64,000 nucleotides of DNA from Hemibagrus wyckioides (taxonomy: Eukaryota > Chordata > Actinopteri > Siluriformes > Bagridae), in contig NC_080715.1 of NCBI RefSeq assembly GCF_019097595.1, forward strand, positions 24,960,573-25,024,572. Reading direction: 5' to 3'. The position numbers and the translations under genes are program-made. Below, in pieces: positions 36,669 through 48,160 of this stretch. The notes under the pieces were generated by a model. That model was given only the letters and a program-made list of their open reading frames with translations. It did not search any database and was not told the DNA's origin. Within the stretch, counting starts at the first letter, position 1. Each line of letters opens with the position of its first letter.

Positions 36669-39220
36669 TAATTTTGTCTTTTGTGCAGGTTAATGAATCT
36701 CCATAGTTATAAGCATTCTACAATCAACCAGATCACGTCTCAGGTGATGTACTTAGTGTAGCAGGCAGTCGGCTTGAGAAGCATGAGTTTTAGTCACATC
36801 AGTGAGTAAAGTGCATTATAGTTAAAATTGCATAACAATCGAAAGTTACCGCTTAGCCAACGTCAACAGAAAGTAGGGTTTATTATTTGTTCACTTCTTC
36901 TTGTTCCTACTTGTACTACAGCTGGGAAAGTATGTGTGTAAAAAAAAAAACACACAAAAAAAAAAAAAACACACTAACAACCTTGACAGGAAAAGCTGCC
37001 CGGGCTAACTTATTTATAATAAGATCATGCATTTTCATTATTGCAGCATAATAAGTAATATAGTCTGTATTATATAGGCAGGGCGGTTGTACAGATACCG
37101 AGTATATGCAAGCCATTTAGGTAAATACACATAGCTGTACTTTACTGAAACACAATCTGCTCCGTGTGACTTAGTGGGAAAAGCAGAACACTCAACTCTA
37201 AGTCTCAGTCGCTGATTTAGAGGACCACAAAACCACAAAAAGCCAACAACTGTTTAATTTGCATGACCTTTTCAAATAAAACGTAAACACACACAACGTG
37301 GTGCCACAAAATGTAGGGGAAAATCATCTGAATGACAGGTAAAGGCAGAATTTCCAAGTGAGTCTAAGAGCTGAATAAATGTTATTTTAATAAGATCATC
37401 ACTAAAAATAACCACATTAAAATATTAAAAAAAAAAAAAAAAAAAAAGTCTCACTGAATCACACAAAGGCTGCAACTGATAATATTGGTTGCTGTTGAAC
37501 TAAGAACAACATACAGCTTTTATGCAGTAAGACAACTGATATAATTTTTCCATGTGCTCTCATGGCTGTTTTTTTCCCCTGATAGTTTATTGCATGGATC
37601 TGGATATCACTGTTTTACAGTACTGCTTCTCTCTTGCTCTTAAATCAGGAAATGATGACTTAAATTAAAATATTTTTATTTCTACTAAATTTAAGTCTAT
37701 AATTATAATTACATCTGGTACAGAAGATAACAGTGTTACACTCAAAATAACATTTTTTTTCATCTATAATTGTTTATATGAACTCTTTCAAACATGACAG
37801 GGTAACTGGAGTGGCCTTGATTTTGCCTGATTTTCGGAAGCTTTGCTTTCTTGTGCAGTTCACTTCCTGCTCAGTGCTGCCTGCATTCTGCATCATGACT
37901 TGACATGCGCTGAATAATTCAGAGTTAAGTGTTTTACAGCCAGGGTTTGCCACTCCTCACAGAAACACACAGAGAAATGCTGCACATGCTGAAACGTACC
38001 ATCTGTTTTGTTTGGTGGTTTGGGTTCGTTTTCTAGACCACACAGTCACTGAGAAAGCCCTGAAAGCCACTGTATTGATGAATTTTGGGGTGTATCGTCA
38101 GGGCATCCAAGACGGAGTAGATGATCTGTCTGTATAAAGACGGTTACACAGACATGAGGTTTTAACTTGATCTACCAATAACTCCTCGAGTGTATTATAA
38201 TATACCCAGAGGTACTGTTTATATAAAAACATTTAAAAGAAAATGTATTCAAGGTAATATCAATATGGAATATGTGCCAGTAAAGAGAGGAAGGAGGCAG
38301 CTAACATCAAATCAGTAAACAGATTTTAAAATAATATAAAAAAAATCCTTTCTTGAGTTTAACCTATGTTACCCATGTATTGTTATATATCTCCTATTGT
38401 TTGTAACACAAGAAACAGAACTGTGAATAGCTTCTATTTTTTAGCTCAAAAAGGAGCTAAAAGTTCAGAGACGCGTCTTTCTTACAAAGTCATTTCCGCT
38501 CTCAGGTCATAATGAATCATTAGCCAGAGGTCTGATAATAGCAGGTCATTGTGGAATTAGAGATTGTGACCATGTCACACTACAGCCATATACAGATCAC
38601 AGAATAAGCTACAGACTGAGTCACTGGGAAGAAAGAAAAAATAAGAAAAAAATGGCTCAGAGTTAGGAAAGTTCACAGGGCAACAATGACGAGTCTCAGG
38701 ACAGCGTGTTTGGCTATTTTCTGCTAGTGGCCTGCTTTTGCACTGGCACAGTGGCTGCAAAGGAGGAGGGACTTCCAACAACATAGTGCACATCATACAC
38801 AAGAACTGTTCCTGTAATTATGGAAATGGAAGAACATTGTAAAGAATATGGCAAAAGAGAAAAGGGGGTAAGGTTTTTCAAGCTAGTTACTGTAAGGGAG
38901 TTCCTTCTTGTCAGTACCCTTGATTAAAGGTTATGGATGATACAGTACCACTTACTGATACTGAATGAATCACTTTACAGTGCTTTCAAAGAACAATAAT
39001 GTGTCCTGTAAATATAATAAATTATAAATATAATAAAATCTATCCTAAGCAAAAAAGAAACTTTTCCAGTCCCAATATATACATTTCTTTTCCAAATCAA
39101 ATTTCAATCTTTGCCATTTTTTACAGGATCTGATATGATTTCTTGGATTTCCATATTGTTGGTAATATGATGATGATAGAGTATCAGTGTGTTGACATTT
39201 TTAGTTAACATTAGTTGACA

Positions 39221-39268
39221 TTACGTTACCTAAAATGTCAATTTAGTTGACATTTTTAGGTAACGTAA
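39221..39268. repeat. long near-perfect hairpin
   Basis: Left arm TTACGTTACCTAAAATGTCAA and right arm TTGACATTTTTAGGTAACGTAA are inverse copies of about 21 bp with a single-base length difference and a 4-5 base loop. A third partial copy of the TTGACATTTTTAG motif lies just upstream, near 39192-39204. Confidence 0.8.
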
Positions 39269-40279
39269 AAAACAAAAAAGAACAGATTTATATTATATTA
39301 TAAGTGCAGGTCCGTAAGCGATCAAAGTCCAGTCAGCTTCACAAGTAAAAGAGAGAAGAAAAAATCTTCAAGAAATGACTCCTACCCCTTTGCCCTATTG
39401 TGCATTTCTCGCTCTGTGTGTGTGTGTGTGTGTGTGCGTCTTTATGACAGATTCATCTAGAACATCCAGTGCTCCATGGTGCCGTTGTGTGGTTTTGGTT
39501 TTAAGAGCATTATGTTTGTACATGGTTTTATGGCACACAGCTATTGAGCTCCATAAGGAAGCTCAGCCATTATGAACTGCAGGGCTCTGACATGACTCAC
39601 CATGAGTCTTGCTCTCAAAACTAGCCTCATGCTGCGTGTGGGAGAAGAAGCAAGATGAATTTGCAAAAGGCTTGCGTGGCAGAGTGGTGACAGAGAGAGA
39701 CATGCACTTTAGACCAAGTTACCAAGTTGATCAGCTTCCCCTCAGGCACGTTGAGAACTGTCAAGTGGAACAAACAGTCAAACCAGGCAAACGCGTCCAC
39801 CTGTCCTTACTCATCTATGCTTACTTGCTGACAGCACTCAAGTTCTGACTTGACTTGCTCGGAGGGTAGAGTAACTAGTCACGGAGTAACTGAAAAGACT
39901 TAAAGGATAACAAGACAGCACCCTATTTATGGACCAACCATTTAGAAAATTAACTCTACATTTCATTTTATGTGGCCTAAGTGAAAAATAATCAATAAAA
40001 TACTCTGTATATCCAATGTGACAAATGTAAATAAGACAAGCTTAGAGTCTGATTTTTTTTGTCATTTTGCACTGAAGTCTAGAAATGAACATAGAAAGTT
40101 TTGCTCTACTTTCACTCTACCTGACTTTTGCGAATGGATCCGGAGCCTATCCCGGAAATACTGGATGTGAGGTGAGTATACTAAAATGCCAGGCCATCAT
40201 AAGGCACTACACGCACACACACACCTAGAAGCCATTAATCTTAGAAACCAGAGAACCTAGAGTAAGCACATGAATGTGG

Positions 40280-40365
40280 GGAAAACACGAACAGTAATCT
40301 GAGCTCAGGTTTGAAGCAGGGACCCTGGAGTGGTGAGGTAATACCGACTACACTACTGTGTGCTA
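40280..40365 (-). repeat. SINE fragment
   Basis: CTGAGCTCAGGTTTGAAGCA and GGACCCTGGAGTGGTGAGGT resemble, in reverse, the head of a tRNA-derived fish SINE. Degenerate. Confidence 0.4.
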
Positions 40366-40984
40366 ATATTTTCTGTAAACATGCATTGAACATAGCCCTC
40401 AAGCAGGTATCCATTCCTTAAATATAGTCATGTATTAATTGCCAATGTAATTTAAGACACAGTGGGACTTTATAAAAATGAGCAAAATGTATATAACTGA
40501 ACGCTGTAGGATCACAGACAACTGGAATCACTTTTTTCCCCTCAGTGTAGTTCGGCATCATTCAGCTTCCTAGACGTTTCTTCTCAATGGTTGAGAATTA
40601 TTTCTGAAATTTATTAAGGCAGTTCCACTCTTAAACAAACTATTTCTTAATTTATTATTATTTTACAAAACTGTTTATTTAGCTATTAGAATATATGACT
40701 CAAGTTGCTCAAGTGTTTGCACATTTGGGTATGTCATTAATTTTCAGTAGCTTCAGCTCCACAAAGACAGCAACTCAAGGACTTGATTAAAGCATGGACC
40801 TTGGAGCAGTGAGGTGTTACGTCTGATGTTATGAAAGTACAATACAGTGAAAGGGTAAACACATTGTAACTGAGGTAGTTTGAACAAACACATAAAAATA
40901 AGTACCGAATCTCTGACCAAGATTCAGGCACTGCACCTGGCACAATAAAGGCCATATGTTTACAGACTAACGGCCTACTTGTAC

Positions 40985-41125
40985 AGGACACAGGTCCCGT
41001 GTAGGTCAGCGTCAGCTGGGGTCAGAGGCAGAAAACAGTGCACCTGGAGCAGAGCGGGTTAAGGGGAGCAGAGCAGGCAGCGCTGGGGTTTGAACCTCAA
41101 TCATCTGACCAATACTCTATAACCT
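40985..41125 (-). repeat. tRNA-derived SINE, degenerate, minus strand
   Basis: GGTCAGAGGCAGAAAACAGT, ACCTGGAGCAGAGCGGGTTA and GCTGGGGTTTGAACCTC match, phrase by phrase, the better preserved copy at 53838-54078. In reverse, the B-box-like GGTTCAAACCCCAG is recognisable. Confidence 0.65.
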
Positions 41126-41696
41126 TAAAGAGTATCTATGAAATGAAAATATGAGGCATGTCCAAACACAAACAAGCATCCTGGATCAGAAGTTCATTTT
41201 TCCATATAGGTTTTCTTAGAAACTTTTTAAACTTTTGCCAAGGGCATAACTTAACCTATTATTTTTATATTATTATTGTTTAATTATGCTCCACAAGTAA
41301 TTTTGTTGTTTTTCCTGGAGCACCTTTACACTAAATGTGAAAACTAAAATCATTTTCCTACAAATTTTAACAATTTCTTAATATGGATATATAATTACCT
41401 TTAATGAAGATGAAATGCTGCGGGTTCTTTCCAGAAACTGACCGCTTCAGATGACAATTACAATCCTAGAGACATGCCAGTAACATAATAATAAAACATG
41501 ATCCTACATCCTCATATAAAACTAATCCAAACCTAATAGGGCTTAAGAGATAATATGTTTCCATTTATACAACTGCACTGCTCTTTACTTTTTTAATGTG
41601 AACTTTGATCACTTTACTGACTCAAGAAACGTGACCTGCCAATGTAATCTCTCTAGAATAGACAGCTTGCTGAGATAAGCTTGGTATGAACATCAA

Positions 41697-41723
41697 CACA
41701 CACACACACACACACACACACAC
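41697..41723. repeat. (CA)n microsatellite
   Basis: A short CA run in the fhip1b 5' intron. Confidence 0.9.
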
Positions 41724-42070
41724 CTTGTCCTTAGGAATTCCTGGATATATTTTGCTGTTTCACAGGCTCTCTGAAGAAGGGACTGTTACACACAGGGCCA
41801 GCTTAGCTCTACACACTGTTAGCTTCTCCAGGCTGAAATAAGGTTAGCTCGCGGTACAGTGACGATGAGTAAACACTTTCCATTCAGCTGACGTTAATCA
41901 TTGCTGTCATGCACCACAGTGTTGTTAGCTAACATTAGCTTACTCTGAGGCTCAGCTGGACTATGGGGCTAATTAAAAGAAAAGCCAGCCAGTTAACAAG
42001 TATCTCAGGGTCAACTGAATCCGAAGTGGACCCGAAACTTGTCAGTAATTCGTCTCAAAATAACACTCAC

Positions 42071-42350
42071 CTTCCTGATTAAAGCTGCTTTCCTCGGAGC
42101 CGGGCTCACTGGACGTGCCAATATTATTGAAGGAATAACTGTTAGCTAGTCTTGGCTCTGCAGTTAGCTACAGGCAAACGGCTCTGGTCTTCAACCGAAT
42201 AACACCTAACGACAGAGGAAGACAACATCAGACAGGCCACTGGTCTCGCTCCAGTACGATTCGCTTTCTCTTTCCGTCTTCTTCAGTACGGGGACTGTCC
42301 TCGACCATCAAAATCTGTGATAGCTCAATCCCTTTCCCCTTTCGCAGCCA
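42071..42350 (-). promoter_or_regulatory. fhip1b: probable fhip1b promoter and non-coding first exon
   Basis: On the minus strand a consensus donor (AATCAGGAAG then GTGAGTG) lies at 42071/42070. Upstream of it the sequence is CpG-richer than its surroundings. Near 42345-42360 it holds GAAGATGGCTGC, a YY1/TISU-like start element, followed in frame by a short upstream ORF (MAAKGERD). CCAAT boxes in inverse orientation lie near 42424 and 42460. This is the expected layout of a housekeeping, TATA-less promoter. The link to fhip1b is by strand and position only. Confidence 0.5.
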
Positions 42351-42359
42351 TCTTCTTTC

Positions 42360-42900
42360 TCGAGTTCCTCCGTTGCATTATTTTTCCTCACCCGTATTCT
42401 GGAAAACCCGCCTCCTGCTCTGGGATTGGTTGACAGTTCGTCCACATGAGGAATTCACCAATTGGAACAAAGAGTCAGCCCTCGCGCAAGAGGCTAGGGC
42501 TGATCCGAATGCGAGTGGGAAAATAAATAAGGCTCCTCAAGCACACACCCACACGCAAAGGGACGATGTGACGTCTGGAACCGCTACTCATGCACCGAGC
42601 AACAAGACACACCTCTGTCCTACACACAGGGTTTACATGTGGGGTTATTCTGAAGGACAGGGGAATTACATTCCAAATTAATTTTATATAGCATTATCAA
42701 TATAGCATTATTATTGTTGTTGTTGTTGTTTTTAAATGTTGATATTATTATTATTGAAAAAATAATTGAGTTTTCTCTGTACAATAACTCGTTTTTTATA
42801 ATCTGCATAATTTAAATAAAGTGAAAAACGTGTGAAAATTGGTTGCTTTTTATTAAAAAAAATACGTCCCAAGCATATTGGCTAAGGGAGTTGTATACTA
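42360..42900. other. promoter flank without a gene
   Basis: CpG-containing sequence with ATTGG/CCAAT motifs up to about 42640, then AT-rich DNA with a (GTT)n run near 42714-42730. The 102-codon frame at 42373-42681 shows no domain. Confidence 0.45.
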
Positions 42901-42934
42901 TATACATCCACTCACCACAAGACCAAATATCTAT

Positions 42935-43743
42935 ATACACTACACTCCCATCCAAATCATTGAATTCAGGGGTTGTTTTTCAGGGGTTGGGTCTGGCCCC
43001 TTAGTTCCAGTGAAAGGAACTCTTAATGCTTCAGCATACCAAGACATTTTTGACAATTTCATGCTCCCAACTTTGTGGGAACAGTTTGGGGATGACCCCT
43101 TCTTGTTCCAACATGACTGCGCACCAATGCACAAAGCAAGGTCCATAAAGTCATGGGTGAGCGAGTTTGGTGTGGACCTCAAAGCAATAGATCATCTTTG
43201 GGATGAATTAGAGTGGAGATTGCAAGCCAGACCTTCCCGTCCAACATCAGTGCCCAACCAAATGCGCTTCTAGTGGAATGTTCAAAAATTACCATGTACT
43301 CACTCCTAAACCTTGTGGACAGCCTTCCCAGAAGAGTTGAAGCTGTTATAGCTGCAAAGGCTGGACCAATTCCATATTACATTCTTGTGCATGTGAAGGC
43401 AGACGTCCCAGTTTTGGCTTGGCTCGCAGTCTCCTCTCTAATTCATCCCAAAGGTGTTCTATCAGGTTAAGGTCAGGACTCTGTGTTATGGATCTTGCTT
43501 TGTGCACTGGTGTGCAGTCATGTTGGAACAGGAAGGGGTCATCCCCAAACTGTTCCCACAAAGTTGGGAGCATGAAATTGTCCAAAATGTCTTGGTATGC
43601 TGAAGCATTAATAGTTATTAATTAATAGTTCCTAAGTATTATAATTATAATATTCCTAAGGGGCCAAGCACAAACCCTGAATAACAACACCTGAATTCAA
43701 TGATTTGGAGGGGTGTCCCAAAACTTTGGGCAATATAGTGTAT
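42935..43743. mobile_element. fold-back Tc1-like element, copy B
   Basis: It has the same plan as copy A at 10300-11034. A left arm from 42942 reads a transposase C-terminal piece on the plus strand (FDNFMLPTLWEQFGDDPF, then FQHDCAPMHKARSI). An inverted right arm, to about 43740, repeats it on the minus strand (MDNFMLPTLWEQF and SPDLNLIEHLWDELERRL). The loop, near 43270-43400, carries the transposase extreme C-terminus (SLPRRVEAVIAAKAGPIP). The right arm has an AT-rich insertion near 43615-43660. Confidence 0.75.
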
Positions 43744-44059
43744 CTACAGTATACATTTTCTTCAAGCTAGTTAAACACAAACTAAATAAACTAATTAAAT
43801 CAGTGTGAAAATTAGTTGTTTGATTTACATACATGTCAGGCTATATATTAGCTGTTAATAGATGAGATGAGCAACAGAAGATAAAAGTATTAGCTACAAA
43901 CACTCCCTAGAAACAGAGAGTCACACCGTTCATAGGAACTAACTGCAGGTAGGAACTAAAGTTGTAAAAGGGGAACTGAATAAAAAATTAATGGTCACCT
44001 GTTTCTTTTTTACTCACTGGTATGAGCTCCTGGTATATATTTATAAACAGTGCAGTAAT

Positions 44060-45300
44060 GCTGTAAAGTAAGAATGCTTTCAAAAATAGATTTTTAAACT
44101 GTTTATTTTGATCAATTTACAAAAGTGAGCAAACAGAAGAAAAATCTAAATCAAATCCATATTTGGTGTGACTACCCTTTGGCTTTAAACCAGCATCATG
44201 CACACTTTGTACACTTGCTGCACAAGTCAGAGATTTTGTACGATTAGTGTCAGGTGTATCATCAATTTCATATTTAGCTTTAAACACAGTCATTAACTGA
44301 AACAGAAACAGCTGTTTAGGAACAACCAAACTTTGCTACTAAGGTGAGGCTGTGGAAGACAGTTTCATGGAGCAGGTCATACTCTATGGCAAGACTAAGC
44401 ACAGCAACATGTCACAAGGTATTTATACTGCATCAGCAGCGTCTCTCCCAGGCAAAGATTTCAAAGCAGATTGGGATTTCAAGTTGTTCCGTTCAAGAAG
44501 CGTATAATGTTGAGGACCCTAGACACAGTGGTTGGCCAAGGAAACTTAATGCATCATGATGACTTTCCTTTGACATTGAAAGATGTCCAGCAGTGCCAAC
44601 AGCAAAGAACTGGGACCCTGGGACACCCATCTTCTGCCTGCAGAAGTCTGGTCAGAAGTGGTCTTCATAGAAGAAATGTGGCCAAAAAGCCATACCTCTG
44701 ACCTAGAAACAAGGTTAAGCAACAAAACTATGCATGAAAACATAAATACAGGGGTGCAGAAAAATAGCAGCAAGTGCTCTAGTCTGATGAGTCAATATTT
44801 GAAATATTTGACTGTAGCAGGAGGCATGTTGTTCACCAAAGAGCTCAAGAGTGGTACAATAATAAGTGTCTGCAGGCAACAGTGAAGGTGGATGGTGGAG
44901 GTTCTTTGCAAGTTTGGGATTGCATTTCTGCAAATGGAGTTAGAGATTTGGTCAGGATTAATGGTGTCCTTGATGCTTAGAAATGCAGGCAGATACTTAT
45001 CCACCCTTCCACCATAGTTAGTCTGCAGCAGAACAATGACCCCAAAAATACAGCTAATGTCATTAAGAACAATCTTCAGTGTAAAAAAGTTCAAGGAGTC
45101 CTGGAAGTGATGAGTTGGCCCTCACAGAGCCCTGTTCTCAACTTATCGAGTCTGTCTGGGATTACATGAAGAGACAGAAGCATTTGAGGCAGCCTACATC
45201 CACAGAAGATATATGGTTTATTCTTCAATATGTTTGGAACAACATACATGCCAGGTTCCTTCAAAAACTGTGTGCAACCTTTTTTTTTTCTTAAGTTTTT
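44060..45300 (+). pseudogene. decayed Tc1-like transposon with transposase remnant
   Basis: The left side reads AGAAGAAAAATCTAAATCAA and TTTGGTGTGACTACCCTTTG, phrases typical of a fish Tc1 family. From about 44385 the plus strand carries diverged transposase coding sequence: a helix-turn-helix region (HQQRLSQAKISKQIG), a middle part near 44880-45080 and the SP(Q)SPVLN region near 45115-45160. It is full of stops and frameshifts. No intact right inverted repeat was located. Confidence 0.75.
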
Positions 45301-46089
45301 ATTCAACAAAGTAAAAACCATCTTTTAACATTTTTCTGGAAACCCTTTGCTCTAAAATTTATTATATAAAATTATAAATTACCAAAAAATTTTGCATTAT
45401 AAAATGGATGTCCTTTAATTATCTAGTTGTTGTTGTACATTTGTTACATATCCTGCCTGTCTGTATTTTTCACTGTCCTACTTTATTTCTGTGATTTCCA
45501 TAAATTGATAAGCATGCTGCCACCTGGTGAAGATGAGCACGACAGGAAGAACAACGAGATATTTCTCTGCATGTCATTCTATTCAAGCTGAGATGGGTGC
45601 TGTAAACAAGGGTAAGATGATTATAATTTGAATGGACTTGAGGGTGAAAGGGGAAAATTTTCTACTAGTAAAATAGTTCCTTAAATGACAGAAAGACACA
45701 ACTGCACTGCACCAGGGTATGCCTTGTCAGGTCATTCTTATTCTCAGCAAAAAGACGAGTGTGGTGCATTGCATTGCACTACACAGCTTATTCATGTGCC
45801 TTGTACATTTATTTTTTATCTATCTGTTTATTGATTGATCAATCTATGTCCACTGTAACTGTGTTGTTAATCTTACACTATTCCTATGTCCTTAGCCTAT
45901 TAAATCACACACAAAACAACTGTTTCTGCATAAATGCATTTCTCCTGAAACTATCTGCAGCTCAATTTAAACTCAACATACAATAATATAAATGTAAAAA
46001 CAAGGTAAGCATTTCAAGTCATTAATTATTTCAGATCTTTTTGTTAACCTGCTGGGGTTACCTCCTGTGAGTTTTTGGCCATTTTTACT
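45300..46089. other. stretch without recognised gene
   Basis: AT-rich sequence with no splice-bounded exon I can support. A frame near 45530-45612 ending at a GTAAGA donor was considered as a cnga4 exon, but its phase does not fit the exon at 49577. Confidence 0.4.
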
Positions 46090-46205
46090 ATGTCAGTAAG
46101 GCACCTCGTACCTGCGAGTCCCTCCAGGGAGATGTCACTGCAGCAACCAGCATCACCTTCCTCCTGCACTACACAGGCTGAGCTGCTTGTTACTATGAAG
46201 ACAGG
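46090..46205 (+). CDS. cnga4: candidate N-terminal exon of cnga4
   Basis: From the ATG at 46090 (a second in-frame ATG is at 46132) the frame is open for 38 codons and two bases to a possible donor, ACAGG then GTTATG, at 46205/46206. The phase fits the exon at 49577 and would give VTMKTG followed by WKEWVIDPS, with a predicted protein of 619 residues (human CNGA4 is 575). The donor is weak, the peptide is not recognisably conserved and no other evidence supports it. The true first exon may lie elsewhere between 45300 and 49570. Confidence 0.3.
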
Positions 46206-46522
46206 GTTATGAGGCCAAACAATACATAGGATCAGACACACACAAACACACAGACAAACATGAGGAAATGTGCAAGGAAATAATTTAACTATTTTACTGT
46301 TTTTCCACTAAAATAAAGACTGGAGGATCATGCCCAGTTACTGACTACTAGTAGTAATATACTGTAAAAGCTACAATGAATCGCTGGACTAAACTTATTA
46401 GTTTGCATCGCACACAAAATGGTGAAGCACAAGCAGGAAAAGCAGAAGGGCAGAAAGAAGAGAAGAAGGAACAGAAAACAAAAGTGAAGTGAGTGTTTCT
46501 TTAATAAATTTACATACATCCA

Positions 46523-46523
46523 C

Positions 46524-46588
<65 letters not shown>
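46523..46588. repeat. (TA)n microsatellite
   Basis: About 65 bases of almost pure TA, preceded by ACATACATCCACATATATAC. Confidence 0.95.
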
Positions 46589-46591
<3 letters not shown>

Positions 46592-46959
46592 GTAACTGTA
46601 TAAATATAAAAAATAGACAGAAATTTAAAGCAGAGCTAGGCAGCACTAGTTCCAGTTACTGAGATATTTCAAACAGATACTTTTTTCTTGCAATATTCAG
46701 GAATGTGATCCTATGTAAACATAAACGATTACTTAAAACACATATTCCATCAAATTCAGTTGTTAGAGTACTATCAGTGAATCTAGTAGCTAAAATAACT
46801 GGGTAGGCAATAATAATAAATACCAGCTAATAATAAACAGTGTAGTTGCTTTAACACATAAAATCAGATAAACTGTTTTAGACAAGTAGTAAAGGTCTAT
46901 ATTTATACTGGATTAATTTTAGCAGTTAAACCATTTACATTTTAATAGTTGAGTATACA

Positions 46960-48160
46960 GTCATGTGAAAAAATTAGGACACCCCAAGAAAGCTTGTGTT
47001 TTATTTAACATAGCTAAACATATGGGTATTTGATCTTCATTTTAACAATATTGAAAGGTTCAAGTAATATAACTAAACAAATAAAACCAGAGAAAAGTCT
47101 TTTTTTTTAATGATCTGTAAAATGAAATTGTAAGCAATCCAAATTCTTGTGAGAAAAAAGTAAGGACACCCCCACATTTATTTGTACTTAAAATGGATAA
47201 AATTACCTCCAGGTGTATTACATGAGGTGCAAATTATTAGAACATTGTACCAGAGTATTTTGAAGAAGGGTTGCCTTATTTAAACCTCAGACATTTAGCC
47301 TGGTTTGCTCTTAATTGATGAAGTGAGAGGTCTCACCATGGTGAGATCCAAAGAGCTCTCTGAGGCCTTCAGAAAGAAGATTGTTGATGCTTATTATTCT
47401 GGTAAGGAATATAAAAAGAGCTCAAAAGAATTTGTAAATCAGTTATTCCATTTTCCAGAAAATTATTTACAAGTTGCAAACATTTAAAACAACTGCCAAC
47501 ATGGCCAGGTCAGGCCATCCAAGCAAATTCACCCCAAGAGCAGACCGCAAGATGCTTAAAGACGTCTCCAGAAACCCTAAAAAAACTGAAAAAAACTAAA
47601 ATAAATTGAAGCTGAAGCAAAACTGAACCTTGCAACATGACAGTGATCCACAACATATCAGTAAATCCACCAAGGACTGGCTGAAAAGTAAAAAAAAAAT
47701 AATAGAGTATTCTGGAATGGCCAAGTCAAAGCCCAGATCTAAATCCTGTTGAGATCCCGTGGGGTGATTTGAAACAGACTGTGTATGCAATAAACCCCCC
47801 AAACATCACACAGCTGAAAGAATTCTGCGTTGAAAAGTGGGGGAAACTTTCTTCCAGTTGATGTCAGAAACTGGTAGATGGCTACAAGAAACATCTCATT
47901 GAAGTTATTTCAGCCAATGGGGGAAACACTAGGTATTAGGGCATAGGATGTCCTAACTTTTTCCTCAGGTTAAATGCTAATTGTTGTTGATTTATCTTGT
48001 TTAATAAGTGAAAACCAAGTGATATTTTGTTGTTTACATGCAATTACATCACTTTCATCTACAGGTACAAATTAAAACAAGATCAGAAATTGACATGTTG
48101 ACATTTTAATAAAGAACTGAATATTCAATGGGGTGTCCTAATTTTTTCACATGCCTGTAT
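46960..48160 (+). mobile_element. Tc1-like transposon with deleted transposase
   Basis: Both ends match in inverse orientation: ACAGTCATGTGAAAAAATTA on the left and TAATTTTTTCACATGCCTGT on the right, each next to TA. The plus strand from 47338 encodes the start of a transposase (MVRSKELSEAFRKKIVDAYY). After a frame break it continues as PSKFTPRADRKMLKDVSRN near 47520-47575. The sequence then jumps to a late part near 47625 (QHDSDPQHISKSTKDWL), so the middle, including the first catalytic aspartate, is deleted. Several stops follow. Inactive. Confidence 0.85.

Larger units (their letters stand above)
28754..42070 (-). other. fhip1b: fhip1b 5' UTR intron, about 13.3 kb (inferred)
   Basis: This lies between the candidate promoter exon donor at 42071/42070 and the acceptor at 28754. 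No coding exon was recognised on either strand. It carries a (CA)n at 28859-28882, a nested SINE in Tc1 remnant at 33600-34165, Tc1-family MITEs at 34222-34757 and 36369-36668, SINE pieces near 40280 and 40985, a CA run near 41697-41723 and hairpins at 31147-31180 and 39221-39268. The stretches 28890-33590 and 36670-39220 otherwise hold nothing I can name. Confidence 0.5.

Noticed and set aside
42373..42681. 102-codon plus-strand frame near the promoter
   Set aside because: CpG-richer promoter DNA opens chance frames. No domain or homologue recognised.
45530..45612. Frame ending at a GTAAGA donor as cnga4 exon 1
   Set aside because: The splice phase does not match the exon at 49577 and the peptide shows no similarity to CNG channels.
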